Part shown: in pieces, positions 16,045 to 25,038 of the stretch | How positions within the stretch are numbered: position 1 is the stretch's first letter | How the letters are laid out: every line of letters starts with the position of its first letter | NCBI RefSeq assembly: GCF_000682715.1 | Contig: NZ_AWFH01000012.1 | Location: forward strand, 124,001 to 188,000 | Direction of reading: 5' to 3' | Length of the DNA stretch: 64,000 nt | From: Hyphomonas atlantica corrig. | Lineage (GTDB): Bacteria > Pseudomonadota > Alphaproteobacteria > Caulobacterales > Hyphomonadaceae | Position numbers and translations under genes: made by a program | The notes under the pieces: generated by a model | The model's input: only the letters and a program-made list of their open reading frames with translations | Told to the model about the DNA's origin: nothing | Database searches by the model: none

Positions 16045-17913
16045 ATGTCTGCAACCGAGGCCAAATCTGTGTCTGAAACTGCACTGCGCAAGGGGAAGCC
16101 CAAGGCAGGTGTGGAAGGTCTGCTGCGCGTTGTTGAGGGCAACCCAATTCAGATTGACGAATCCCGCGATGCCTTGCTGACTGAATTCGGCAAGAAGACG
16201 CTTCAGGACCGTTATCTGCTGCCCGGAGAATCCTATCAGGACATGTTTGCGCGGGTGTCGCTGGCTTTCGCTGACGACAGCGAGCACGCCCAGCGCCTTT
16301 ACGATTACATGTCCAAGCTCTGGTTCATGCCAGCGACGCCTGTTCTCTCGAACGGTGGCGCGGCCCGCGGCCTGCCGATTTCCTGCTTCCTCAACCAGGT
16401 CGGCGACTCTCTGGACGATATTGTTGAAACCTGGACCGAGAATGTTTGGCTGGCCTCCAATGGCGGTGGCATCGGCACCTATTGGGGCAATGTGCGCTCT
16501 ATCGGTGAGAAAGTGGGCCAGAACGGTCAGACCTCCGGCATCATCCCGTTCATCCGCGTGATGGATTCGCTGACGCTGGCGATCAGCCAAGGTTCGCTGC
16601 GTCGTGGGTCGGCTGCTTGCTACATCGATGTCCACCATCCGGAAATCGAGGAATTCCTTGAAATCCGTAAGGCATCGGGCGACTTCAACCGGAAATCCCT
16701 GAACCTGCATCATGGTATCAACATCACCGACGACTTCATGGATGCGGTGAAGAATGATGAAGAATATGGCCTGATCAGCCCGAAGTCGGGCGAAGTGATC
16801 CGCACCATCAATGCCCGCAAGCTGTGGCAGAAGATTCTTGAGCTGCGCATGCAGACGGGTGAGCCATACCTGCTCTTCACGGACACGGTGAACAATTCCA
16901 TGCCGGCCCACCAGCGCAAGCTGGGCCTCAAGGTCACGCAATCGAATCTCTGTTCAGAGATCACCCTGCCAACCGGTATCGACCATGCGGGGCAGGACCG
17001 TACGGCAGTTTGCTGCCTGTCCTCGGTCAATGCCGAAAAGTTCCTTGAGTGGTCGAAGGATGAGACCTTCCTGGAAGACATCTTCCGCTTCCTCGACAAC
17101 GTCTTGGAAGACTTCATTGAGCGTGCACCGCCGGAAATGGCCCGCGCCGTCTATTCGGCGAAACGCGAGCGCTCCGTCGGCCTTGGTCTGATGGGCTTCC
17201 ACTCCTTCCTGCAGACGATGAACGTGCCGCTGGAAAGCGCCATGTCCAAAGTCTGGAACGAGAAGATGTTCAAACACATGCGTCAGGGCGCAGACGCTGC
17301 TTCGGTCAAGCTGGCCAAAGAGCGTGGCCCGTGTGAGGACGCGCGTGACGTGGGCATGATGGCGCGCTTCAGCCACAAGATGGCTGTCGCTCCGACCGCG
17401 TCGATCTCCATCATCTGCGGGGGTACATCGGCAGGTATCGAGCCGATCCCGGCAAACGTCTACACGCACAAGACGCTGTCTGGCTCCTTCACCGTGAAGA
17501 ACCAGCAGCTGGAGAAGCTGCTTGAGAGCAAGGGCAAGAACTCTGACGATGTCTGGGTATCGATCCTGGAGCATGAGGGATCTGTCCAGCATCTCGATTG
17601 CCTCGACGAGCATGAGAAATCTGTCTTCAAGACGGCGTTCGAAATCGACCAGCGCTGGATCATTGAATTGGCCGCGGATCGCACGCCTTATATCTGCCAG
17701 TCCCAGTCGCTGAACCTGTTCCTGCCGGGTGATATCGCCAAGTGGGACCTGCACATGCTGCACTGGACTGCATGGGAGAAGGGGCTCAAATCGCTCTATT
17801 ACTGCCGTTCCAAATCGGTACAGCGCGCTGCATTTGCCGGGTCCGAGAAGATCGGCACCCAGAAAATGGAGACGCCGAACACCGACTATGACGAGTGCCT
17901 GGCCTGCCAGTAA
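16045..17913 (+). CDS. nrdA: Class I ribonucleoside-diphosphate reductase, alpha subunit
   Basis: A 622-residue large subunit that reduces ribonucleotides to deoxyribonucleotides. Visible sites are Cys114 (PISCFL) and Cys323 as the redox pair, Asn301/Cys303/Glu305 (NLCSE) as the radical site, Tyr585-Tyr586 in the electron path, and a C-terminal CLAC pair (618, 621) for re-reduction. It lacks the roughly 90-residue N-terminal ATP-cone of E. coli NrdA, so it should not be shut off by dATP through that domain. GGAGGG lies 8 bases before the ATG. It is transcribed alone, with a strong terminator after it; nrdB is 5.4 kb downstream. Confidence 0.97.
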   Translation: MSATEAKSVSETALRKGKPKAGVEGLLRVVEGNPIQIDESRDALLTEFGKKTLQDRYLLPGESYQDMFARVSLAFADDSEHAQRLYDYMSKLWFMPATPVLSNGGAARGLPISCFLNQVGDSLDDIVETWTENVWLASNGGGIGTYWGNVRSIGEKVGQNGQTSGIIPFIRVMDSLTLAISQGSLRRGSAACYIDVHHPEIEEFLEIRKASGDFNRKSLNLHHGINITDDFMDAVKNDEEYGLISPKSGEVIRTINARKLWQKILELRMQTGEPYLLFTDTVNNSMPAHQRKLGLKVTQSNLCSEITLPTGIDHAGQDRTAVCCLSSVNAEKFLEWSKDETFLEDIFRFLDNVLEDFIERAPPEMARAVYSAKRERSVGLGLMGFHSFLQTMNVPLESAMSKVWNEKMFKHMRQGADAASVKLAKERGPCEDARDVGMMARFSHKMAVAPTASISIICGGTSAGIEPIPANVYTHKTLSGSFTVKNQQLEKLLESKGKNSDDVWVSILEHEGSVQHLDCLDEHEKSVFKTAFEIDQRWIIELAADRTPYICQSQSLNLFLPGDIAKWDLHMLHWTAWEKGLKSLYYCRSKSVQRAAFAGSEKIGTQKMETPNTDYDECLACQ

Positions 17914-18261
17914 AGCGTCGCCGAAAACGGTCGAAGAATCAGAACCGGCACCTCAATGAGGTGCCGGTTTCTTTTGTTGGTCTACTACTAATGTAGCCGG
18001 AACTACTGGCCGCGCCGCAATCTTGCCACGAAATTCATGAAATTTTACAATAGGTTAAATTTCAATTCGGCGTCTCTTCCAGAGAAAACCATGTGAAAAC
18101 CACAAATTTTCCGGGTTCTGGAACAAAAACTACAGGTACGAGTTCAAATCGAACAAATTAATGTATTTCGGCTGATCGACGTTTGAGGCTGGCGACATCT
18201 TTATGCTAAGTTAAGCGTCGATTGGTCTAATCCTTGAGAGAGACGGCTCAGGGATTAAGAC
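17914..18261. other. 348-base gap with nrdA terminator and AT-rich promoter region
   Basis: The first part holds the nrdA terminator. From about 18000 to 18240 the sequence is notably AT-rich, with several TTAA half-sites (for example near 18054, 18156 and 18210). It is likely the promoter region of the following lipoprotein gene. No reading frame or RNA was recognised. Confidence 0.5.
17943..17976 (+). terminator. nrdA terminator
   Basis: AACCGGCACCTC (17943-17954) and GAGGTGCCGGTT (17958-17969) form a 12-bp stem with loop AAT, followed by TCTTTTG. Confidence 0.9.
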
Positions 18262-19131
18262 ATGCGAGGCTTGAAGCGAATGGTATTTGTAATATCGACC
18301 GCAGTCATAACCATGGCTTGCCAGGGGTGCGCGACCACGTCCCCGCACGAACAGGTGCGTTCTGAAGCCATCGTTCCACCGAGCCTCGGCATGCAGATGG
18401 CCGTGCCGACTGCATCGAACACTGAACTCGTCGCTTCGGCCTCCAACAAGGCTTCGGTTCATGTGTTCAGCGCGCAATCGCATCGGTTCAGCGGTGTGCC
18501 GCTTGAGGCCACCAATCAGGTTGCCGCCCGGCTACTCGCAAGCGAGCCGGTAGATTATCGGCAGGCCCCGACAGCCGAGTTCAGCATTCCAAACAATACA
18601 CGCATCGATTGGGGAAACAGCGACACATTGGTGGCCGTTTCCGCCGAACGTAGCCGTGCAGCGCTGACACGCCCTGGCCGTATCGAGAAGGACATCGCCG
18701 CAGAGATTGCCATCTCCGCCCCACGCGAAGTCACCGGACTGAAATTCGACGTTGGCGTTGCCCCGCGGATCGCTGTGCGGGAAGAGGGCGAGATCCTGAC
18801 CCGCCGTGTAGGGGGTGAGGTTCGTATCGGTCAGAACATTGATATTCTCGACCGCAACGGACAGCCGCAGGGCTGGTATATCTTTGCCGGCGCAGATGGC
18901 GAAGCGCTGGTATGGGACGCCGATGCGAACGGCTTCCGGCCGAGCCTCGGTGATATGTCCCTCACAGATCAAGTGACCGTAGGAGATCTGCAGGCCGGCG
19001 TGTCCGTCCAGAGGAGCGGCGGAGAATTGTCACTCAGCTATATCCGCCGTGAAGTGAAATATTCCGACCGCAATGTCAGCATCAGTGAAACGGAAGATTT
19101 CGCAGGTGTTAGTTTCACGATGCGCCGTTAA
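18262..19131 (+). CDS. Lipoprotein with the C-terminal half of an LpxR-like (DUF2219) barrel
   Basis: A 289-residue protein with a lipoprotein-like leader (Cys20 in ITMAC, or Cys23). Residues about 30-160 resemble nothing I recognise. Residues 163-289 align by eye with residues 207-343 of the next gene, the LpxR-type deacylase: both have a G...RIG..D segment, then Y.F.G.DG.A, then the identical VGDLQAG (240-246 here, 298-304 there), then a closing beta-strand pair. The catalytic N-terminal half of LpxR is absent. It may be a decayed or repurposed paralogue. It lies 17 bases before the intact gene, almost certainly in one transcript. Confidence 0.65.
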   Translation: MRGLKRMVFVISTAVITMACQGCATTSPHEQVRSEAIVPPSLGMQMAVPTASNTELVASASNKASVHVFSAQSHRFSGVPLEATNQVAARLLASEPVDYRQAPTAEFSIPNNTRIDWGNSDTLVAVSAERSRAALTRPGRIEKDIAAEIAISAPREVTGLKFDVGVAPRIAVREEGEILTRRVGGEVRIGQNIDILDRNGQPQGWYIFAGADGEALVWDADANGFRPSLGDMSLTDQVTVGDLQAGVSVQRSGGELSLSYIRREVKYSDRNVSISETEDFAGVSFTMRR

Positions 19132-19148
19132 CTGCTAATCGCAAGCGC

Positions 19149-20180
19149 ATGAACGCTCCAACCACACTTTTCAAGGCTGCGGCTCTGTCCGCAGCTTTTC
19201 TGAATGTGCCCGCCGCCTTCGCGCAGGAGGATGAGCCAACCGTGCCGCGCAAGCCGGCGGTTGTTTCTTTCTCTACGGAGAATGATTTCTTCGGCGGTGG
19301 CACAGATCGAAACTATTCCAACGGATTGCGGATTGAGCGTGTTTCGGGCGCGGACAATGTCCACCCTGGCCTTCAATGGGTCGCATATCGCCTGCCATGG
19401 ATTGATCTTGATCGGACAGAGCTTAGGCAGGGGTTTGCACTCTCTCACGCGATCTTCACGCCGGAAGACACGCAGGCCTTTGTGCCGGACCCAACCGACC
19501 GACCATACGCGGCCTGGCTGGCGCTCTCGTCAACAGTTGCCGCCAGCAGCGAGAATACGCAGGATACCCTACAGGTGAATCTCGGAGTGGTCGGTCCGTC
19601 CGCAGCTGGGGAATTCGTCCAGAATACCTGGCATGAGATCATTGGTGCACCGACCGCGAAAGGCTGGGACTATCAGCTGAAGGATGAGCCGGGTGTCGAA
19701 ATCATCGCTCAGCGTCTTCAGATGTTTGACGGTCCAGACCTGCCCTTGGGGCTGGAAACCGATTTCGGGGCGCATTTGGGCGTCGCGCTTGGAAATGTGC
19801 GCACATATGGCGCAACGGGGCTGACCGCGCGGATTGGATGGGACCTTGATTCCAGTTTCGGACCGCCCCGTATTCGTCCGGCACTATCCGGAGCGGGGGA
19901 ATTCGTCCCTGGCACGCCGGAAGATCCGCTCGGCGGATATTTCTTTGTCGGTGTAGATGGCCGGGCGATTGCGCGCGACATGTTCCTTGATGGCAATCTC
20001 TGGCGCGACGGCCCACGGGTGGAGGATCGCCGCGCGGTCGTCGGAGACTTGCAGGCTGGTATAGCCGTCCATTATCGCAGCGTGCAGCTGGCCTTTACCT
20101 TTGTGAACCGAACCGAAGAATTCGTGCGTCAGGATGGTCCACAACGCTTCGGGGCCCTCTCTATCAGCATCGCGCGCTAG
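19149..20180 (+). CDS. lpxR: Lipid A 3'-O-deacylase LpxR family protein (DUF2219)
   Basis: A 343-residue outer-membrane beta-barrel enzyme with a signal peptide (1-25, cut after AFA). LpxR removes the 3'-acyloxyacyl chain of lipid A. Family motifs are present in order: TENDFF with Asn45 and Asp46, NYSNGLRI (Ser57, where Salmonella has Thr), DRPYAAWL, and NTWHEIIGA with the catalytic His162 followed by KGWDYQLKDEPG. The C-terminal residues alternate as in membrane strands. It follows the LpxR-like lipoprotein gene and precedes an alkylsulfatase-like gene. The call is strong for family; activity on this host's lipid A is untested. Confidence 0.85.
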   Translation: MNAPTTLFKAAALSAAFLNVPAAFAQEDEPTVPRKPAVVSFSTENDFFGGGTDRNYSNGLRIERVSGADNVHPGLQWVAYRLPWIDLDRTELRQGFALSHAIFTPEDTQAFVPDPTDRPYAAWLALSSTVAASSENTQDTLQVNLGVVGPSAAGEFVQNTWHEIIGAPTAKGWDYQLKDEPGVEIIAQRLQMFDGPDLPLGLETDFGAHLGVALGNVRTYGATGLTARIGWDLDSSFGPPRIRPALSGAGEFVPGTPEDPLGGYFFVGVDGRAIARDMFLDGNLWRDGPRVEDRRAVVGDLQAGIAVHYRSVQLAFTFVNRTEEFVRQDGPQRFGALSISIAR

Positions 20181-20274
20181 GCATTGATTTCCCTCGCGGC
20201 TGGCTTGCGCTCAATTTCCGCCCATCGCACACTGCCCCGAAAGCGGAGCAGAGACATCCGCATGGGAGGAAATC

Positions 20275-22260
20275 ATGAGAAGACTGGTCGGATTGGCTAT
20301 CGCCATTGCGCTGGGGGCGTGTTCACAAAATTCGGAGACGAGTGACCGGCCTATCAAGTCGGAAGCGCCGCCAATGGGCGTTGCAACGGATGCGACCCGC
20401 GCAGCAAACGCCGCTGTGGCAGAGCGCTTGCCTCTTGGGGATACATCAGACTTCGTCGACGCAACCCGCGGGCTGCTCGCCCAATTGAAGCAGGATCGGA
20501 TTACTGAAGCGAATGGCAACACGGTCTGGCAGGTCAGTAATCGGGATTTCATCGAAGGCAATAGTCCGGATACGGTGAACCCGTCGCTCTGGCGACAGGA
20601 GCGGCTGAACTCCGAGCATGGCTTGTTTGAAGTGATGGACGGGATCTATCAGGTGCGCGGCTACGATCTGGCGGTGATGTCTGTCATTCGCGGTGAGACC
20701 GGATGGATCATTGTTGACCCCTTGCTCAGCCAGGAAACGGCGGCGGCCAGCCTTCAACTGGTCAACGATACGCTAGGCGAGCGCCCTGTGACCGGCGTGA
20801 TCTACACCCATTCGCACGGCGATCATTTCGGGGGCGTCCGCGGTGTGATCGACGAAGTCGATATAGAGGCCCGAGGCGTGCCAGTGCTGGCGCCTGTTGG
20901 CTTTGCGGAATCTGCCGTGGCGGAAAACCTGCTCGCCGGAAACTATATGAGCCGCCGGGCCGTGTTGATGTTTGGCAGCTCTCTGCCAAGTGGACCGACT
21001 GGGCAGGTGGGTGTCGGACTCGGGCCAGCGCTCGCGCAAGGCACTATAGGCTTGATAGAGCCGACCGAGGAAGTGCCGGGGCGCGGTACGGTGCGGGTGA
21101 TTGATGGTGTCACGTTTGAATTCGTGGATGCGGCAGGGACGGAGGCGCCGGCAGAGTTCATGTTTTACCTGCCTGAGTTCAATGCTCTGTGCACAGCGGA
21201 AGTTGCCACGGCGACATTCCACAATGCGCTGACCCTGCGCGGGGCGAAGGTTCGCGACTTGCTGGAATGGAGCCGCGTGATTGACTATGTCCTGACAGAG
21301 TATGGAGACAAGTCTGACGTCGTGTTTGCATCCCATCATTGGCCGACCTTTGGGCAGGAAAATGTGGAATCCTATCTGAGAGGCCAACGCGATATTTATC
21401 GCTACACGCATGACCAGACGGTGCGTCGCGCGAACAGGGGCGAAACTCAGTTCGAGATCGCCGAGGCGCTGCCCGAACCGTCGGTGCAGACCGATAGTTT
21501 CGATACGCGCGGCTATTACGGCACGCTGAACCATAATGCGAAGGCTGTCTATCAGGCATATTTTGGCTGGTGGGATGGTGTGCCTGCCACGTTCAACGCC
21601 CACCCTCTGGAGGCCAAGGCCGGACGGTTCATCAAGGCTGTCGGGGGCGAAGAGGCCGCGCTTGCAATCGGGCAGGGAGCCTTCGACGAAGGTGACTATC
21701 GATGGGCAGCCGAGGTCCTGAACTATGCCGTGTTTGCAAACCCGGAAAACCAGGCGGCCCGCGACTGGTTGGCAGCGAGTTATGAACAGCTCGGCTTTCA
21801 GGCAGAAAGCGGCGCGTGGCGGGATTACTATCTCACTGGCGCCCAAGAATTGCGTTTGGGATTGTCAGACGATGGAGAGGTCCGCACGCGAAGCCGGGAA
21901 TTTGTTGAAGGTGTACCGACCGCTGAATTGTTCAACGCGCTTGCTGTTCGCTACTCGCCCGAAAGTCTGAGCCGTGATCCGTTCGAACTGAATTTCCAGT
22001 TCACCGACACCGGCGAAGACTTTGTGATAGATGTGGGGGAGGCGACGGCATTCCCGCGCCCCAATACACAATCAGACGATGCGGTCGCCACGCTGACCCT
22101 GACGCGGGATGCGTTTAACGACCTGATCCTTCAGGCCCGCAGTTTCCGGGAGATCGCGGCTGCAGGTGAGGCGTCGGTTGAAGGCGACCCAATGGCATTG
22201 ATGGCCTGGTTCTCGGCGCTCGAAACGCCGGACTTCTGGTTCAACGTGGTCGAGCCGTAA
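20275..22260 (+). CDS. Alkylsulfatase-like metallo-beta-lactamase-fold lipoprotein
   Basis: A 661-residue protein of the SdsA1/BDS1 type. The leader has a lipobox (LGAC, Cys16). The MBL domain contains THSHGDHFGG, the dinuclear zinc motif HxHxDH, then TAEVATATFHNA. A helical dimerisation region follows (KAVYQAYFGWWDG is typical), and an SCP2-like C-terminal domain closes the protein. SdsA1 hydrolyses primary alkyl sulfates such as SDS to alcohol and sulfate. GGAGG lies just before the ATG. It is followed at once by a convergent hydrolase gene. The substrate could also be a natural sulfated lipid. Confidence 0.85.
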   Translation: MRRLVGLAIAIALGACSQNSETSDRPIKSEAPPMGVATDATRAANAAVAERLPLGDTSDFVDATRGLLAQLKQDRITEANGNTVWQVSNRDFIEGNSPDTVNPSLWRQERLNSEHGLFEVMDGIYQVRGYDLAVMSVIRGETGWIIVDPLLSQETAAASLQLVNDTLGERPVTGVIYTHSHGDHFGGVRGVIDEVDIEARGVPVLAPVGFAESAVAENLLAGNYMSRRAVLMFGSSLPSGPTGQVGVGLGPALAQGTIGLIEPTEEVPGRGTVRVIDGVTFEFVDAAGTEAPAEFMFYLPEFNALCTAEVATATFHNALTLRGAKVRDLLEWSRVIDYVLTEYGDKSDVVFASHHWPTFGQENVESYLRGQRDIYRYTHDQTVRRANRGETQFEIAEALPEPSVQTDSFDTRGYYGTLNHNAKAVYQAYFGWWDGVPATFNAHPLEAKAGRFIKAVGGEEAALAIGQGAFDEGDYRWAAEVLNYAVFANPENQAARDWLAASYEQLGFQAESGAWRDYYLTGAQELRLGLSDDGEVRTRSREFVEGVPTAELFNALAVRYSPESLSRDPFELNFQFTDTGEDFVIDVGEATAFPRPNTQSDDAVATLTLTRDAFNDLILQARSFREIAAAGEASVEGDPMALMAWFSALETPDFWFNVVEP

Positions 22261-22266
22261 GGCGAA

Positions 22267-23124
22267 TCAATCACTCATCTGATCGCGGAAGAAGTCCACG
22301 ATCATTGGCGCGACCTTGTCGCCTTTTTCACCGAGGCGGTCATTCAGGCTTTTGTGGTCGCGCTTCTTCACGAGCCGGGCCTCCGCCTTGTGCCCGGCGC
22401 TATTGAGGGCTTCGGCCAGTTCCTTCGCGCGACTGGGGGAAACGGCGCGGTTCACATACAGCAGGAGAAATGGCGGGATGTCCGTGGTTTCCTCAACCTG
22501 AAGCGTGGGGGAGGCCGCTGCCCAGACATCCTGATCGTCGCCCGTGAAAGTTGGGTGGTAGAAATCCGGAATGTCGCCATCGCTGCCCGTGCGAACAAGA
22601 TTGTAGGCGGCACTGTCCATCGCCACGACCCCCTTGATGACGGACGGCGTCAAATCATGTTCGTCGAGATAGTCTGGATCGATCGCGGTGAGCGCCGCCA
22701 TGTGTGCGCCTGCCGAATGGCCCATCAGGAACATATTGTTGCGGTCGCCACCGATCTCGTCGGCGTGTTCGTGGAAATAGGCGATGGCGGCGGCAACATC
22801 TTCCTGCTGTGCCGGGAAGGGATTGGCGGGTGCGAGGCGATAGTTCACGGAAATGAAGATGAATCCTTCGCTCGTGAAGTAGCGCGCCTGAAACATGCCG
22901 AGGCCGCTCTGTTTGTTTCCAAACGTCCAGGCGCCGCCATGCATCATCAGAATCATCGGCGCGCCGTCCGGATTCTCAGGCAGGTACACGTCTGCACGCA
23001 CGTCACCGGGGTCCAGTCCGGGCGCATCATTGTAGATGACATCGCGGATCACTTTCGCGTTCGCTGGCGCTGCGGTCGACAGGCTTGCAAACAAGGCAAG
23101 TAGAATGACACTGAATAAACGCAT
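22267..23124 (-). CDS. Exported alpha/beta hydrolase (esterase/lipase, HGGAW type)
   Basis: A 285-residue protein with a signal peptide (1-23, cleavage after ANA). The oxyanion motif HGGAW is at 62-66, the nucleophile Ser137 is in GHSAGAH, and the catalytic His is in KRDHKSLN. This fits the hormone-sensitive-lipase/BD-FAE esterase group acting on small esters in the periplasm. The ATG at 23124 places the signal peptide at the start; the frame runs 50 codons further upstream without a plausible leader. It converges with the alkylsulfatase gene and is divergent from nrdB. The substrate is unknown. Confidence 0.85.
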   Translation of the reverse strand: MRLFSVILLALFASLSTAAPANAKVIRDVIYNDAPGLDPGDVRADVYLPENPDGAPMILMMHGGAWTFGNKQSGLGMFQARYFTSEGFIFISVNYRLAPANPFPAQQEDVAAAIAYFHEHADEIGGDRNNMFLMGHSAGAHMAALTAIDPDYLDEHDLTPSVIKGVVAMDSAAYNLVRTGSDGDIPDFYHPTFTGDDQDVWAAASPTLQVEETTDIPPFLLLYVNRAVSPSRAKELAEALNSAGHKAEARLVKKRDHKSLNDRLGEKGDKVAPMIVDFFRDQMSD

Positions 23125-23301
23125 GAAATCTCGTCTCGTAGGGCGGGTGTGGAACGCTTGAACGCTGCAATGGTGCCGATCTATCTGCAGGAATGCGTGC
23201 GGCGCCAGCCTTAAGCGGCAATTATGCCAAAACTGTGAGCAAGCCTGTGAACAAGTGCACTTTGCCACAGTCAAACATCTTGCGTGCCGTCCGCGGTTCA
23301 G

Positions 23302-23317
23302 GCACTATATGTGGTGT
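23302..23317 (+). promoter_or_regulatory. NrdR box of nrdB
   Basis: GCACTATATGTGGTGT matches the NrdR consensus and differs at only two positions from box 1 of nrdA. A weaker partner may lie at 23270-23285 (core AAACATCTTG), 32 bases upstream. Confidence 0.8.
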
Positions 23318-23359
23318 AGATTGTTCCCGAAAATACAGCAGACGATTTAGGAGGCCCTG

Positions 23360-24388
23360 ATGGCTGACGGAAATTCAAATGTGCCCGGATTGCTGACCCC
23401 GAGCCGGGCGTACAAGCCCTTCCGTTACCCGTGGGCGTATGACTTCTGGAAGATCCAGCAGCAGGTTCACTGGATGCCGGAAGAAGTGCCGCTCGGTGAG
23501 GATTGCAAGGACTGGGCTGTGAAGCTCAACGATTCCGAGCGCAATCTGCTCACTCAAATCTTCCGCTTCTTCACCCAGTCAGATGTTGAAGTTGGTGCGA
23601 ACTACATGGAGCATTACATGCCCCTGTTCAAACCGACCGAAGTGTCGATGATGCTCGCCTCCTTCTCCAACATGGAGACGATCCACATCGCGGCCTATGC
23701 GCTTTTGCTGGAAACTATCGGCATGCCGGATTCCGAGTTCTCGGCGTTCATGGAATACGAACAGATGGCGGCGAAGCACGACTATCTCGGCCAGTTCGGC
23801 ACGGACACGAATGAGGATATCGCTGTGTCCATGGCCGTGTTTGGCGGCTTTACCGAGGGCCTGCAATTGTTCGCCAGCTTTGCGATGCTGATGAACTTCC
23901 CGCGCTTCAACAAGATGAAGGGCATGGGGCAGATTGTGTCCTGGTCCGTGCGCGATGAGTCGCTGCATTGCGAGGGCATGATCAAGCTGTTCCATACATT
24001 CTGTGCCGAAACAGGCGTCATGAATGATGCGCTGCGCGAACGCATTCGCGAATGCTGCCGGACGGTTGTGTCGCTCGAAGACAAGTTCATCGAGCTCGCC
24101 TTCGAAATGGGACCGGTCGAGGGTATGACCGCCGACGACATCAAGCAGTACATTCGCTACATCGCTGACTGGCGTTTGGGCCAGTTGAAGCTGGAGCCGG
24201 TATTTGGCGTTACGACGCACCCGATCCCGTGGCTGACGGAGATCCTCAACGGGGTTGAGCACGCAAACTTCTTTGAGCAGCGCGCGACAGAATACTCAAA
24301 GGGCGCGACAAGCGGCGACTGGCATGGCGATGATGGTGTCTGGTCGAAATTCGATCAGCGCAAGCTCGTCGACGCGACTATCGGCTAG
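23360..24388 (+). CDS. nrdB: Class I ribonucleoside-diphosphate reductase, beta subunit
   Basis: A 342-residue radical-bearing subunit. Iron ligands are visible as Glu106 and His109 (NMETIHIAAY), Glu166, and Glu200/His203 (RDESLH). Tyr113 is placed as E-x2-H-x3-Y, the same spacing as the E. coli Glu115-His118-Tyr122 radical site, which argues for a di-iron tyrosyl class Ia-type enzyme. The N-terminus has no ATP-cone. AGGAGG lies 6 bases before the ATG. It is a single-gene transcript with an NrdR box upstream and a terminator after the stop, and works with NrdA encoded 5.4 kb away. Confidence 0.97.
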   Translation: MADGNSNVPGLLTPSRAYKPFRYPWAYDFWKIQQQVHWMPEEVPLGEDCKDWAVKLNDSERNLLTQIFRFFTQSDVEVGANYMEHYMPLFKPTEVSMMLASFSNMETIHIAAYALLLETIGMPDSEFSAFMEYEQMAAKHDYLGQFGTDTNEDIAVSMAVFGGFTEGLQLFASFAMLMNFPRFNKMKGMGQIVSWSVRDESLHCEGMIKLFHTFCAETGVMNDALRERIRECCRTVVSLEDKFIELAFEMGPVEGMTADDIKQYIRYIADWRLGQLKLEPVFGVTTHPIPWLTEILNGVEHANFFEQRATEYSKGATSGDWHGDDGVWSKFDQRKLVDATIG

Positions 24389-24410
24389 TTACTGATTGAA
24401 TTGATGTGTG

Positions 24411-24450
24411 AAAGGCGCGCCTTCCGGTTTGGAAAGCGCGCCTTTTTCTT
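24411..24450 (+). terminator. nrdB terminator
   Basis: AAAGGCGCGC (24411-24420) pairs with GCGCGCCTTT (24436-24445); the inner TTCC/GGAA extends the hairpin. A TTCTTTT tract follows. Confidence 0.9.
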
Positions 24451-24474
24451 TTGGGCCGAGGTTCTGGACCGGCG

Positions 24475-24846
24475 TCAGTACCAGAATGGCGCGGCACCGT
24501 AATAGGAATACACGCTGCGGCCATAAGCGTCGTCGCGTAGCCGGTCGTATTCCGTCCGTTTCAGCGTAGGTGCCTTGCGAAGCTGGTCTTCGCTGATGTC
24601 TACGACATAGCCTTCCTGGCGCTCATCATAATCGAGAGATTGCCAGGGAAGGGGGTGGTATTCCTCTCCAATACCGAGGAATCCGCCGAAGGACATGACA
24701 GCATAGGCAACCTTGCCGCTGCGCTTGTCCAGCATGAGATTGTCGATATGTCCGATTTTGTCGCCTGCCGTGTTGTAGACGGTTGTGCCTTCAACGCGGT
24801 CAGAACTGATGAGAGGATTGGAAGTCATTGTAGCGTCGTTTGGCAT
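24475..24846 (-). CDS. PRC-barrel domain protein
   Basis: A 123-residue cytoplasmic protein. GTTVYNTAGDKIGHIDNLML is the opening of a PRC-barrel, followed by KVAYAVMSFGGFLGIGEEYH and PLPWQSLDYD, which is the usual order. The ATG at 24846 has GGAGG five bases upstream; a longer frame reaches 25014 but would add an unlikely leader. PRC-barrel proteins of this small stand-alone type are common in alphaproteobacteria and often stress induced; a biochemical role is not defined. The last residues (SYYGAAPFWY) are aromatic. Confidence 0.85.
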   Translation of the reverse strand: MPNDATMTSNPLISSDRVEGTTVYNTAGDKIGHIDNLMLDKRSGKVAYAVMSFGGFLGIGEEYHPLPWQSLDYDERQEGYVVDISEDQLRKAPTLKRTEYDRLRDDAYGRSVYSYYGAAPFWY

Positions 24847-24972
24847 GTTTGCCTCCGGGGTTTGAGTAGCCCACCCAGACCAAACCAACGTGCACAACAA
24901 TCCTCCGATCCATGATTGCGCCAGTTTAATCTTCCCGGTGTATGCCCCTGATCCGGTTTTGTTGCTCTGCAC

Positions 24973-25011
24973 AAAAAATGAGGGGCTGCCCGTGGCCCTG
25001 GGCAGCCCCTC
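24973..25011 (-). terminator. Terminator of the UrcA family gene
   Basis: GAGGGGCTGCCC (24980-24991) and GGGCAGCCCCTC (25000-25011) form a 12-bp stem with an 8-base loop; on the minus strand a run of six T follows (24978-24973). It lies 27 bases past the UrcA stop. Confidence 0.9.
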
Positions 25012-25038
25012 CAACGCTATTCCGGGAGGAAACGTGGT

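Noticed and set aside
15994-16941. 315-codon minus-strand frame opposite nrdA
   Set aside because: Antisense to strongly conserved coding sequence, with no domain or signals.
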